A stretch of 10,169 bases of DNA from an uncultured Chlamydiaceae bacterium. Lineage in GTDB: Bacteria; Chlamydiota; Chlamydiia; Chlamydiales; Parachlamydiaceae. The translations under genes and the position numbers were made by a program. Every line of letters starts with the position of its first letter. Position 1 is the first letter of the stretch. The notes under the pieces were generated by a model. That model was not told the DNA's origin and searched no databases. It saw only the letters and a list, made by a program, of their open reading frames with translations. The stretch is taken from contig CAMFKA010000066.1 in the NCBI GenBank assembly GCA_945957185.1, forward strand, positions 1-10,169. The letters are read 5' to 3'. Positions 1 through 6,787 of this stretch are shown here, in pieces.

Positions 1-863
1 TCAACCGCGTTCTTGTGTTTGCTCACAATCGATGTGGAGGTGTTGTACCAGCACGTGGCGAACTCAATGCGGAAGATCACGAATTTCTCAATAAATTGCT
101 CCAGCTCCAGCAGGAAGTTGCGGAAGCGTATTCCCAATTTAAATTGCGCCGCGCAAGCCAGCTTTTGATGGAAATCGCTCAGGTGGGAAATACTTATTTC
201 GATCACATGAAGCCGTGGATTTTAGCAAAGGATGAAGCCTCCCTTCCTAGAATGCAGACGGTGATCGCAAATTGCTTGGAATGTCTGAAAATCATGGCGT
301 TGGTCTCTTCACCTATCATTCCTGCAACTGCGGAATTGGTGTGGAAATTTCTGGGCTTCCATAAACAATTGCAACAAAGTTCGTGGGATTCGATCGTAGC
401 AACGACAATTCCCGAAGGGCAGCAATTGCAACAACCCGAAATTTTATTCAAAAAAATCGAAGATGAACAGATCGATGCCGAACAAAAACGATTGGTCGAA
501 CTGTCACAAAAATCGAAGAAAAAGAGCTATCCTCCATTGAAGCCCCCTATCGATTTTGCTGATTTCGACAAAATCGACCTTCGCGTAGGAACCATCACCT
601 CCGCAACCCCCGTCCCCAAAAGCAAAAAATTGCTGAAATTGCAAGTCGATCTCGGTTTCGAAGAGAGAACGGTGATTTCAGGGATTAGTCAGCACTACAC
701 CCCCGATCAGCTGATTGGTAAAAAAATCGTCCTGGTGGCGAATTTAAAGCCGGCGGTTCTCATGGGAATCGAAAGTAAAGGGATGGTGTTAGCGGCATCG
801 AACGACGAAGTGACCGAGGTGTTGCAAATCACCGAAGTGGACGCCGGGCAATCAATTCATTAA
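1..863 (+). CDS. metG: Methionyl-tRNA synthetase, C-terminal part (5' end outside window)
   Basis: The frame is open from the window edge (first full codon at 3), so this is the 3' end of a longer gene. Methionyl-tRNA synthetase charges tRNA-Met with methionine in the cytoplasm. About the first 120 residues form the helical anticodon-binding domain (NRVLVFAHNRCGG near the start, later PIIPATAELVWKFLG). A charged linker (around residues 140-180) follows, then the EMAP/Trbp111-type OB-fold tRNA-binding domain: FADFDKIDLRVGTI, SKKLLKLQVDLG, RTVISGI, VLVANLKP and GIESKGMVLAAS. The order and the natural end after that domain fit a full-length bacterial MetG with an appended tRNA-binding domain. 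The catalytic HIGH/KMSKS half lies upstream of the window. No terminator is obvious after the stop codon, and the promoter of the next gene starts 8 bases downstream. Confidence 0.95.
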   Translation, partial: NRVLVFAHNRCGGVVPARGELNAEDHEFLNKLLQLQQEVAEAYSQFKLRRASQLLMEIAQVGNTYFDHMKPWILAKDEASLPRMQTVIANCLECLKIMALVSSPIIPATAELVWKFLGFHKQLQQSSWDSIVATTIPEGQQLQQPEILFKKIEDEQIDAEQKRLVELSQKSKKKSYPPLKPPIDFADFDKIDLRVGTITSATPVPKSKKLLKLQVDLGFEERTVISGISQHYTPDQLIGKKIVLVANLKPAVLMGIESKGMVLAASNDEVTEVLQITEVDAGQSIH

Positions 864-912
864 AACTAATTTGACAAATTAATCTATATATGTGATAATT
901 AATTAGTTTTAA
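860..912 (+). promoter_or_regulatory. Sigma-70-type promoter framed by a 12-bp inverted repeat
   Basis: The -35 box TTGACA (871-876) is a perfect consensus. It is separated by 17 bp from the -10 box GATAAT (894-899, 5 of 6), with the start of transcription expected near 906. A perfect 12-bp inverted repeat (860-871 TTAAAACTAATT and 901-912) brackets the promoter, its left arm touching the -35 and its right arm covering the likely start site. This may be an operator, but the region is AT-rich, so the dyad is less certain than the promoter. It drives the RhoGAP-like gene at 934. Confidence 0.75.
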
Positions 913-933
913 ATTAAATAAGGTGGTTTTTTT

Positions 934-1689
934 ATGAGTGTAAATCCTTCAAGTCCAAGTCCAAGTCCAAGTTCCAGTTCCAGTTCCTCTTCGTCGTCAC
1001 CTTTAGTTCTACATGGAAACAGAAGAGGCAATTTTATGAGTCGTTCTTTCTCTAGTCTTTGCGCAGGGCTAAAGGCTATTGGGGATGCGATTGCAGGCGT
1101 TGCGTTTGCCATCTTCAGCGCTTGCTGCTGCCGATCTTCTGTACAAGAATTAGGTGTAGCTACGCAAAGCCACGCAACTCCTCCGGCAAGATACGAACCA
1201 AAAGAATATGAAGAAGCTGAAGCTTCAAGGACTTTAAGCATACTATTTAATACATCTTGGGATAAAATCCGCGACAAACTTGTTGCCGTAGACGCGTTAC
1301 AAGCGTTTAGAGTGAATGCCAACGCGAAAGATGTTGATAAATTGATAGATAGTATTCATATTGGCGAGGTAATCCTTGACGACGTTGACGCTGTTGTTTT
1401 AGCGGGTGCTATAAAGAAGCTTTTCGGCTCTGTAGATGTTAAATCACCCGAATTATCTCTTTTTACTCAAAACTATTTGGGGTTAGCGAAAGCGATCGTA
1501 GATTTAGGGAAAGAGCAAGATACCACAGTAAAATGTTGTAGAGATTATAAATCGATGGCTGTATTAATTGCGCCAACACTTTTTCCTAAAGTGTACGACC
1601 ATAAAATTTATGAAGGTGACATCAAGGCTGCTGGAGCAGCAACCGAAAGTGCAGAATACATTACTGCTGACTGGATAACGAATGCATAG
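934..1689 (+). CDS. Ser-rich protein with degenerate RhoGAP-like domain, candidate secreted effector
   Basis: The protein has 251 residues. The ATG is preceded by AGGTGG (921-926), 7 nt upstream. Residues 1-22 are a Ser/Pro tract encoded by hexanucleotide repeats, and residues 41-66 form a hydrophobic, Cys-rich segment ending CCC. From about residue 100 to 220 the sequence resembles a RhoGAP domain. ALQAFRVNANAKDVDKL (121-137) matches the family's eGiFRvsG.a..v..L motif, with R126 in the arginine-finger position. LDDVDAVVLAGAIKKLF (148-164) matches the D.HvvA.lLK.fl helix, and SMAVLIAPTLFPK (207-219) matches the NLAivfaPtLl motif. The part between the last two is shorter than in eukaryotic RhoGAPs. 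Eukaryotic members stimulate GTP hydrolysis by Rho-family GTPases, and an intracellular bacterium could use such a protein to act on host actin signalling. The domain call is by eye and could be fortuitous; catalytic activity is unproven. The gene is a single transcription unit with its own promoter and terminator. Confidence 0.6.
   Translation: MSVNPSSPSPSPSSSSSSSSSSPLVLHGNRRGNFMSRSFSSLCAGLKAIGDAIAGVAFAIFSACCCRSSVQELGVATQSHATPPARYEPKEYEEAEASRTLSILFNTSWDKIRDKLVAVDALQAFRVNANAKDVDKLIDSIHIGEVILDDVDAVVLAGAIKKLFGSVDVKSPELSLFTQNYLGLAKAIVDLGKEQDTTVKCCRDYKSMAVLIAPTLFPKVYDHKIYEGDIKAAGAATESAEYITADWITNA
951..987 (+). repeat. In-frame hexanucleotide repeat in the Ser/Pro tract
   Basis: Tandem AAGTCC units (951-968) pass into AGTTCC units and then Ser codons. 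Because the unit is six bases, gain or loss of copies would change the length of the N-terminal Ser/Pro tract without breaking the frame. Confidence 0.7.
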
Positions 1690-1701
1690 AGCATGAAACG
1701 T

Positions 1702-1730
1702 AACCGGGGCATTCTGCCCCGGTTTTATTA
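1702..1730 (+). terminator. Rho-independent terminator after the RhoGAP-like gene
   Basis: A perfect 9-bp stem AACCGGGGC / GCCCCGGTT (1702-1710 and 1716-1724) with loop ATTCT is followed by TTATTATT. It lies 12 nt after the stop codon at 1689. Confidence 0.9.
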
Positions 1731-1837
1731 TTCCCCCAAATCCCAATCAATGCCTCACATATGAGTATAGGCGTCAACCTAATTCATTATATTTCTCATG
1801 TGATTGACAATAAACATCCAATAAGTGGAATAGCTTT

Positions 1838-1961
1838 ACACGGAGACGCGAAGGCGCTGAGACGCGGAGATTTCTTCTTTTATAAATGAATATAATCGTA
1901 ATTCTTGTCTAAACAATAGAGATCACCCTAGAGTCAACTCTGCGCCTTCGCGTCTCCGTGT
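1838..1961. repeat. Dispersed-type inverted repeat, two perfect 20-bp arms
   Basis: The arms 1838-1857 (starting ACACGGAGACGCG) and 1942-1961 (ending CGCGTCTCCGTGT) are exact reverse complements separated by 84 bp of AT-rich sequence. Each arm continues into a further imperfect copy of the GAGACGCGGAG theme. GC-rich palindromic blocks of this kind are common dispersed intergenic repeats. The rest of the 1690-2115 gap is AT-rich and holds no recognisable gene. Confidence 0.7.
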
Positions 1962-2051
1962 CTCCGCGTTGCCTTGTTATTGTTCCTTGAGCATTGTTTT
2001 CAGTGATTTGAACAAGCAAAAAAAGAATTATTGTTTCCTTAAACAAACAAC

Positions 2052-2101
2052 TTGATATTAATTGTATTATAATGTATAATTATCATCTTAATACAATTAA
2101 T
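2052..2101 (+). promoter_or_regulatory. Promoter with 13-bp operator-like dyad over the -10
   Basis: TTGATA (2052-2057), 17 bp, then a perfect TATAAT (2075-2080) form a strong sigma-70-type promoter for the Inc-like gene. A perfect 13-bp inverted repeat, ATTAATTGTATTA (2057-2069) and its complement (2089-2101), is centred at about 2079 on the -10 box, with a smaller ATAATTAT palindrome at the centre. The start of transcription falls near 2087, inside the dyad. An RNA hairpin of both arms is therefore unlikely, and a DNA operator for a dimeric regulator is the better reading. Confidence 0.75.
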
Positions 2102-2115
2102 GTTAGGTGGTTGTT

Positions 2116-2415
2116 ATGAATTACGGTGGAATTAGAAGAAGTGCATTAAGAAATCCGCAGTCTCACTATTCGTGCTGTAAGCCGGTCAAACGTAGCGGTA
2201 AAATTGCTTTAACAGGTTTGGTTGGAGCAGTAGCACTCACAGCGCTTGGTTTAGCTCTGAAGAGCTTTATGATAAAAAGCTTTGTTATCACTCCTATCCT
2301 TTTACTGGGTCCTGTAGTCGGGACACTTGTTGGAATCTCGATTGCAATTCTGGTGGACTGTATGAAAAACGATTCTGCCAGACAACATCGATCACCATTC
2401 AATCGAATTAATTAA
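2116..2415 (+). CDS. Small two-helix membrane protein, Inc-like
   Basis: The protein has 99 residues. The ATG at 2116 is chosen because AGGTGG (2105-2110) is the ribosome binding site; an in-frame GTG at 2107 lies inside that site. Residues 1-29 are basic and polar (with CC at 20-21). They are followed by a bilobed hydrophobic region: helix 1 at about 30-48 (ALTGLVGAVALTALGLAL), a short loop with K49 and K54, and helix 2 at about 56-80 (ITPILLLGPVVGTLVGISIA). A polar tail of about 18 residues ends the protein. Two closely spaced helices with both ends facing the same side is the hallmark of chlamydial inclusion membrane (Inc) proteins, which are secreted by the type III system into the vacuole membrane. 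No sequence family is recognised; the Inc call rests on topology and on the inferred host. Confidence 0.6.
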   Translation: MNYGGIRRSALRNPQSHYSCCKPVKRSGKIALTGLVGAVALTALGLALKSFMIKSFVITPILLLGPVVGTLVGISIAILVDCMKNDSARQHRSPFNRIN

Positions 2416-2423
2416 CTGACGCG

Positions 2424-2457
2424 CAATCAAGGTTTCCGTTAGGCGGAACCTTGATTG
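2424..2457 (+). terminator. Stem-loop terminator after the Inc-like gene
   Basis: CAATCAAGG...CCG (2424-2438) pairs with CGGAACCTTGATTG (2444-2457) with one bulged T and loop TTAGG. The downstream T-run is weak (ATTTATCTTTT), so termination may be partial. Its 3' arm also overlaps the -35 box of the permease promoter. Confidence 0.65.
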
Positions 2458-2483
2458 ACTCATTTATCTTTTGGTGCTACAAT
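2455..2483 (+). promoter_or_regulatory. Extended -10 promoter of the permease gene
   Basis: TTGACT (2455-2460), 17 bp, then TGC-TACAAT (2475-2483; TACAAT at 2478-2483) form a good promoter with an extended -10. Transcription would begin near 2490, which rules out the upstream TTG at 2471 as the start codon. Confidence 0.7.
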
Positions 2484-2515
2484 CACCCGTTTTAATCGAA
2501 TTTAAAGGGCTGATT

Positions 2516-3799
2516 GTGCAGACACAAGATTCTACTAACCATTCGTCTGTTTCCACATTAACAATATTATCTACAGTATTCCTCGTCGGGGGCACTTGCA
2601 TCGGCGGCGGTATGTTGGCTTTGCCGATGGCAACAGGGATAGGAGGGTTTCTTCCTTCCATCGTCATGATGCTGGTGTCGTGGCTAGCGATGAGCGCTAC
2701 GGGACTTCTCCTTATGGAAGTAAGCCTCTGGATGGAGGAGGGCGTTCACCTCATCACTATGGCTTCGCGCATCCTCGGAAAATGGGGGCAGGCTGTTTGC
2801 TGGCTGTTGTACCTGTTCATCTGCTATGCGTCCATTGTGGCATACACTGCCGGTGGGGGCGCACAAATCGCTTATACGCTCGAATCGCTATTTTTCCTCG
2901 ATATCGGTCGCAATATGGGCTGCCTTATCTTTATTCTGCTATTTGGCGGAACCATCTATTTGGGTAGTGCCATTGTGGGACGAGTAAATTCGATCTTGTT
3001 CATCTCGATGATCGCTGCCTACGTCCTTTTGGTGGGAGTTGGCGTAGGGCAGATTAAATCAGAGTTTTTGACAACTCTGAATTGGCGTTACTCGCTGATG
3101 GCGCTTCCTCTTATTCTCACATCTTTCAGTTTCCAAACGATGGTGCCAAGCCTGACTCCGATGCTTAAACGAAACGTGAAGGCGCTGCGTATTGCCATTG
3201 TGGGGGGTACATTTGTCGCCTTCCTTATTTATGCGCTGTGGCAGGCACTCATTTTGGGGATTGTCCCTCTCGAAGGGGATAAAAGCATCTCAGAAGCGAT
3301 GAATCAGGGAGTGACAGCGAATTTGTTCGTCCGCGAGCATGTCGCTTACCCTTGGATTGGGCTTGTTGCGGAATACTTTGCATTTTTTGCGATTGCAACA
3401 TCGTTCCTTGGGATTGCTTTGGGACTTTTTGACTTCCTTTCCGACGGATTACACATCCCTAAAAAAGGGTTGGGAAATGTTGTTTTGGGGTTATTGATTG
3501 TGATACCGACTTACATTTTTGCCACCGAATACGAACGCGTATTTCTCTGGGCTTTAGATGCCACAGGAAGCTATGGAGATACCGTCTTAAACGGAATGAT
3601 CCCTGTCTTGCTAGTTTGGAAAGGAAGAACAATGCTGCAATCTGATGTTCGTCCTCAACTTCCATGCGGAAAACCGCTGTTGGTGGTTTTATTCCTCTTT
3701 TATGCTGCGGTTTTTATCCAAAGCTTGCTGACAGAGTTCGGACATCTCCCTTCCCTCTATGATGTCTACTATGATATGATGCTAAACACAAACTCTTAA
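2516..3799 (+). CDS. tyrP: Aromatic amino acid (tyrosine/tryptophan) permease, HAAAP family
   Basis: The protein has 427 residues from the GTG at 2516, which is preceded by AAAGGG (2504-2509) and lies downstream of the predicted transcription start. It is a multi-helix inner-membrane proton symporter of the hydroxy/aromatic amino acid permease family, importing tyrosine or tryptophan. The family signature GGTCIGGGMLALPMATG lies in helix 1 (residues 25-41). About 10-11 hydrophobic segments follow, including WLLYLFICYASIVAYTAGGG and SFSFQTMVPSLTPML, a family-typical stretch. TyrP homologues, often in several copies, are characteristic of Chlamydiota, which depend on host amino acids. Substrate choice between Tyr and Trp cannot be read from the sequence. 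The DUF2760 gene starts 17 nt after the stop, so co-transcription with the downstream operon is possible. Confidence 0.88.
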   Translation: MQTQDSTNHSSVSTLTILSTVFLVGGTCIGGGMLALPMATGIGGFLPSIVMMLVSWLAMSATGLLLMEVSLWMEEGVHLITMASRILGKWGQAVCWLLYLFICYASIVAYTAGGGAQIAYTLESLFFLDIGRNMGCLIFILLFGGTIYLGSAIVGRVNSILFISMIAAYVLLVGVGVGQIKSEFLTTLNWRYSLMALPLILTSFSFQTMVPSLTPMLKRNVKALRIAIVGGTFVAFLIYALWQALILGIVPLEGDKSISEAMNQGVTANLFVREHVAYPWIGLVAEYFAFFAIATSFLGIALGLFDFLSDGLHIPKKGLGNVVLGLLIVIPTYIFATEYERVFLWALDATGSYGDTVLNGMIPVLLVWKGRTMLQSDVRPQLPCGKPLLVVLFLFYAAVFIQSLLTEFGHLPSLYDVYYDMMLNTNS

Positions 3800-3816
3800 T
3801 ACGATAAGGTGGAATC

Positions 3817-4278
3817 ATGAGACTGATAAAAGCATTTAAAGCGTTCTATAACGAATTGTTAGGAAAGACTGAACCGCTCCCCAAACCGATCGAGCATAAG
3901 CAAGATCCCTCTCATTTGCAGCTGTTAGCGATTTTACAGCATTCCGGTCGTTTGATTGACTTTCTTAAGGAAGACATCTCTTCCTACTCCGATAGTGATG
4001 TCGGTGCTGCCGTAAGGAAGATCCACTCCGACTGTGCGGAATCTTTAGAGGAACTTGTCACCATCCGTCCTCTTATCGATGAAAATGAGGGATCCAAAAT
4101 CACTGTCGGAGCAGGTTACGATCCCACTGCGATTAAGTTGGTCGGTAATGTGAAAGAGGCTCCCTACAAAGGCGTTGTGGTACATAGAGGATGGAAAGCA
4201 CATAAAAAATCACTTCCCAAGCAAGCTTCAGTGACGCATGAAATCATCGCACCGGCAGAAGTGGAGATCAAAGGATAA
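3817..4278 (+). CDS. DUF2760 domain protein, partner of an Hsp70-family protein
   Basis: The protein has 153 residues. The ATG is preceded by AAGGTGG with good spacing. Residues 1-30 are a variable basic head. The rest matches the DUF2760 family: LQLLAILQHSGRLIDFLKED (about 34-53), DVGAAVRKIHSDC, the glycine-containing KITVGAGYDPTAIKLVGNV, and YKGVVVHRGWKAHK, ending with an APAEVEI tail. The biochemical role of the family is not established. Its members are repeatedly found directly upstream of a divergent Hsp70-like ATPase, as here: the stop codon is 4 nt before the Hsp70 start, and the next gene's ribosome binding site lies in its last codons. Translational coupling and a shared function are therefore likely. 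Confidence 0.85.
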   Translation: MRLIKAFKAFYNELLGKTEPLPKPIEHKQDPSHLQLLAILQHSGRLIDFLKEDISSYSDSDVGAAVRKIHSDCAESLEELVTIRPLIDENEGSKITVGAGYDPTAIKLVGNVKEAPYKGVVVHRGWKAHKKSLPKQASVTHEIIAPAEVEIKG

Positions 4279-4282
4279 CCAT

Positions 4283-6007
4283 ATGGCAAAAGCAACGGTA
4301 ACAGCTTCTCATTATTACATTGGAATCGACCTGGGAACGACACATTCGTCCCTTTCGTATGTTTCTTCTGGAGAGTCTGATGCGATTCACACTCTTTCGA
4401 TTCCTCAAATCAATGAGGATGGCACCTTAACAGAATCGACAATCCTTCCTTCGTTCCTCTATTTTCCTACCGCTGAGGAGCAGTTACAAAACCCTGAAAT
4501 TGGAAAGCTTGCTCAGAAGAGAGGCGAAGAAACTCCTTCACGAGTGGTTTCCAGTGCGAAGTCTTGGATCTGCCACGAGGGAATGGACCAACGGCAACTC
4601 AACTTGCCTCTTGGAGATGATGTCGCTGCTGAACATAAAATTGCTCCCCAAAAAGCCCTAAGCTTGATTTTGCAAAAATTGAAGCAAACATGGGATGCCG
4701 CCTACCCCAAAGCGCCTTTTAAGCAACAAAAGGTTTTGGTCACCGTTCCGGCATCGTTTGATCCGGCAGCAAAACAACTCGTCCTTGAAGCTGCCGCAGC
4801 AGCCGATTATCCCGATATCACGCTAATAGAAGAACCATTAGCTGCCTTTTATGCGTGGCTGCAGCAAGCAAAAGACGCGTGGCGCACACACTTGAAAGTG
4901 GGCGATACTGTCCTTGTTGTGGACGTAGGCGGAGGCACCACCGACTTCACTTTGATCGAAGTGGAAGATCGCGATGGCAATCTGGAGCTGAATCGCGCGG
5001 CGGTAGGTAGCCACCTTCTGCTTGGCGGAGACAACATCGACCATCTGCTAGCGCATCTTGCGCAGCAACAATTTGCTGAAAAGGGAACTTCACTTTCTGA
5101 CTGGCAGTATCAATCGCTGGTACATGCTTGCCGCAAAGCGAAAGAGCAGCTTTTTGGTGAAAAGCCTCCGGCTTCTGTGGACTTGACGATTCTGGGAAGG
5201 GGCTCTAAATTGATTGGTGGATCACTGAAAACAACAATCGAACTCAAACAAGCTGAAGAGAGTGTGTTAGAGGGATTTTTCCCCCTTCTTTCCCGTGATA
5301 ACCTCGCGCAAAAAAATAAACGCTCCGGATTCGCCCAAGTGGGTTTAACCTATGCTCAGGATGCACGCATCACAGCCCAGCTAGCAACGTTCCTCGATGG
5401 TCGAGCGTTACCATCCAAGGTTCTATTTAACGGAGGAACCATGAAAGCGGCTGCTTTCCGTAAGCGAGTGATTGCGCTGCTGGAGTCGTGGGGATCTCAA
5501 CAAGTGGAAGAGCTATCAGGAGCTAATTACGATTTTGGAGTCAGCATCGGAGCGGTCTGCTACGCTCTTGCAAGAGAAGGGCAAGCGATTCGAGTTCGAA
5601 GCGGCGCGAGCAAAAGCTACTACGTCGCTGTGGAAGAAGCTGCGCCTGCTGTTCCCGGATTTGCCCCCAAAGTCAAAAAGATTTGTGTTGTTCCTTGCGG
5701 AATGGAAGAGGGGAGTGAAGCGACTCTTGAGAGTCAGGAGTTTTCTCTGTGGTTAGGGGAGCAAGTGACTTTTCGTTTTTTCAGTAGAAGTGGAGAGGCG
5801 CATTTTGGGGATTATGCTGACGCGACAGCGGACTCTCAGTTGGAAGAGCTGCACCCCATCGAAACCATTCTTGATAAAGAGGGGAGCGAAGGAAAAACCG
5901 TTCAGGTGAAGTTGAAGTCGAAAGTTACCGAGCTTGGTTTTCTGGAGTTGTGGTGTGAGTCTGTCGACAGCAAAAAATGGAAGCTAGAATTCAACCTGCG
6001 CACATAA
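4283..6007 (+). CDS. Hsp70-family ATPase, divergent (DnaK-like nucleotide-binding domain)
   Basis: The protein has 574 residues. The ATG at 4283 is chosen because AAGGAT (4271-4276) sits 6 nt upstream; an in-frame ATG at 4238 inside the DUF2760 gene has no such site. The actin/Hsp70 ATPase motifs are complete: phosphate 1 IGIDLGTTHSS (13-23), connect region LIEEPLAAFYAWL (181-193), phosphate 2 VVDVGGGTTDFTLIEV (212-227) and adenosine motif FNGGTMKA (382-389). The C-terminal part (about 440-574, ending WKLEFNLRT) is a beta-rich region unlike the canonical DnaK peptide-binding domain, with no EEVD tail. It belongs to the Hsp70 group that pairs with DUF2760. In many bacteria a further large Hsp70-related (DUF3731-type) gene follows; here the palindromic repeat cluster follows instead. 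It probably acts as a specialised chaperone; the client is unknown. Confidence 0.9.
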   Translation: MAKATVTASHYYIGIDLGTTHSSLSYVSSGESDAIHTLSIPQINEDGTLTESTILPSFLYFPTAEEQLQNPEIGKLAQKRGEETPSRVVSSAKSWICHEGMDQRQLNLPLGDDVAAEHKIAPQKALSLILQKLKQTWDAAYPKAPFKQQKVLVTVPASFDPAAKQLVLEAAAAADYPDITLIEEPLAAFYAWLQQAKDAWRTHLKVGDTVLVVDVGGGTTDFTLIEVEDRDGNLELNRAAVGSHLLLGGDNIDHLLAHLAQQQFAEKGTSLSDWQYQSLVHACRKAKEQLFGEKPPASVDLTILGRGSKLIGGSLKTTIELKQAEESVLEGFFPLLSRDNLAQKNKRSGFAQVGLTYAQDARITAQLATFLDGRALPSKVLFNGGTMKAAAFRKRVIALLESWGSQQVEELSGANYDFGVSIGAVCYALAREGQAIRVRSGASKSYYVAVEEAAPAVPGFAPKVKKICVVPCGMEEGSEATLESQEFSLWLGEQVTFRFFSRSGEAHFGDYADATADSQLEELHPIETILDKEGSEGKTVQVKLKSKVTELGFLELWCESVDSKKWKLEFNLRT

Positions 6008-6029
6008 AATACACCCGTTTGAGTGAAAA

Positions 6030-6316
6030 GGATCGCTGCTACCGCAGCTCTGTTTCTGTGTTGCATTGTTACCCCACGTTGCGCTGCGCTCCACGCGGGG
6101 CTATCCACGAAGCATCGCTGCCGCGATGCGTGCTCAGTGATATGGTGCAACAATCAAAAGAGGAGTATCCAATGGGAGTTGCAATGCGAAATTGTGTGGA
6201 GTACGATTATTGAACGCGCATCGCGGCAGCGATGCTTCGTGGATAGCCCCGCGTGGAGCACAGCGCAACGTGGGGTATGAATAACGAAAATAACAGAGCT
6301 GCGGCAGCAGCGAACC
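6030..6316. repeat. Palindromic repeat unit A (287 bp, complete)
   Basis: The left arm 6030-6130 and right arm 6217-6316 are imperfect reverse complements of about 100 nt around an 86-bp core (6131-6216). Each arm contains three nested hairpins: GCTGC-TACC-GCAGC, a long CCCCACG...CGCGGGG stem, and GCATCGC-TGCC-GCGATGC. It starts 23 nt after the Hsp70 stop, so it could also end that transcript. Unit C at 6973-7259 has the same length and an identical core. All open frames through the arms are artefacts of the repeat. The core carries an ATG frame of 23 codons (from 6142) in units A and C that is not kept in unit B. Confidence 0.9.
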
Positions 6317-6331
6317 AAAGGTGCCTTTGAC

Positions 6332-6784
6332 ATGACACATTCCTATCGAATTCATTATTTTCATTTGATCTGGTCGACTAAGCAACGACGTCCTTTTATA
6401 ACCCCAGAGGTTCAGACCCGCCTTTATTCCTATTTGGGATCTGTCATCACAAATAATAACGCACATCTCCTGGAAATTGGAGGAATGCCCGATCACATCC
6501 ATCTTTTGATTGAGTTATCTAACCTAGATAAATTTTCATATTTTATCCGTGAACTGAAAGCTTCATCATCACGTTGGATACACAAAACTTTTCCCGATCT
6601 TGCTGATTTTTCGTGGCAAGAGGGGTTTGGGTCTTTTACTGTAAGCTATTCATCTCTTGGTCAGGTAAAAACGTATATCCAAAATCAACCTGAGCACCAC
6701 AAAAAAATGACTTTTGCAGAAGAATACAAAAAATTTCTTCGTTTGCATCAGGTGAATTTTGATGAACGATTTGTTTTGGGGTGA
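6332..6784 (+). CDS. tnpA: IS200/IS605-type Y1 transposase (REP-associated-like), apparently intact
   Basis: The protein has 150 residues. The ATG is preceded by AAGGTG (6318-6323), directly after repeat unit A. HUH single-strand endonucleases of this family cut and rejoin one DNA strand at sites marked by hairpins. The HUH motif is GMPDHIHLLIEL (H55 and H57). The catalytic tyrosine is Y115 in QVKTYIQNQPEHH, with Q119 at the +4 position typical of a metal ligand. SWQEGFGSFTVSYS (94-107) is a further family stretch. The length is normal and no residue is missing, so it may be active. It is flanked on both sides by arms of the palindromic repeat, in inverted orientation, and its TGA stop lies in the GTGAAAAGG motif that precedes units A and B. 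No tnpB partner is present. Confidence 0.92.
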   Translation: MTHSYRIHYFHLIWSTKQRRPFITPEVQTRLYSYLGSVITNNNAHLLEIGGMPDHIHLLIELSNLDKFSYFIRELKASSSRWIHKTFPDLADFSWQEGFGSFTVSYSSLGQVKTYIQNQPEHHKKMTFAEEYKKFLRLHQVNFDERFVLG

Positions 6785-6787
6785 AAA

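Noticed and set aside
909..1322. Minus-strand open frame opposite the RhoGAP-like gene
   Set aside because: Its Glu/Leu/Gly repeats mirror the Ser/Pro hexanucleotide tract of the plus-strand gene, and the plus-strand gene has a promoter, ribosome site and terminator.
2471..2515. Upstream TTG start for the permease
   Set aside because: It would lie within the extended -10 promoter, before the expected transcription start; the GTG at 2516 has a ribosome binding site and gives a normal N-terminus.
4838..5044. Minus-strand frames inside the Hsp70 gene, and other frames inside permease, TerC and DUF1295 genes
   Set aside because: They are shadows of well-supported conserved genes and resemble no protein family.
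5977..6280. Open frames through repeat unit A, and the same in units B and C (6636-7267)
   Set aside because: They follow the palindromic arms in both directions, give the same residues in opposite orientations and lack consistent start sites. They are products of the repeat, not genes.
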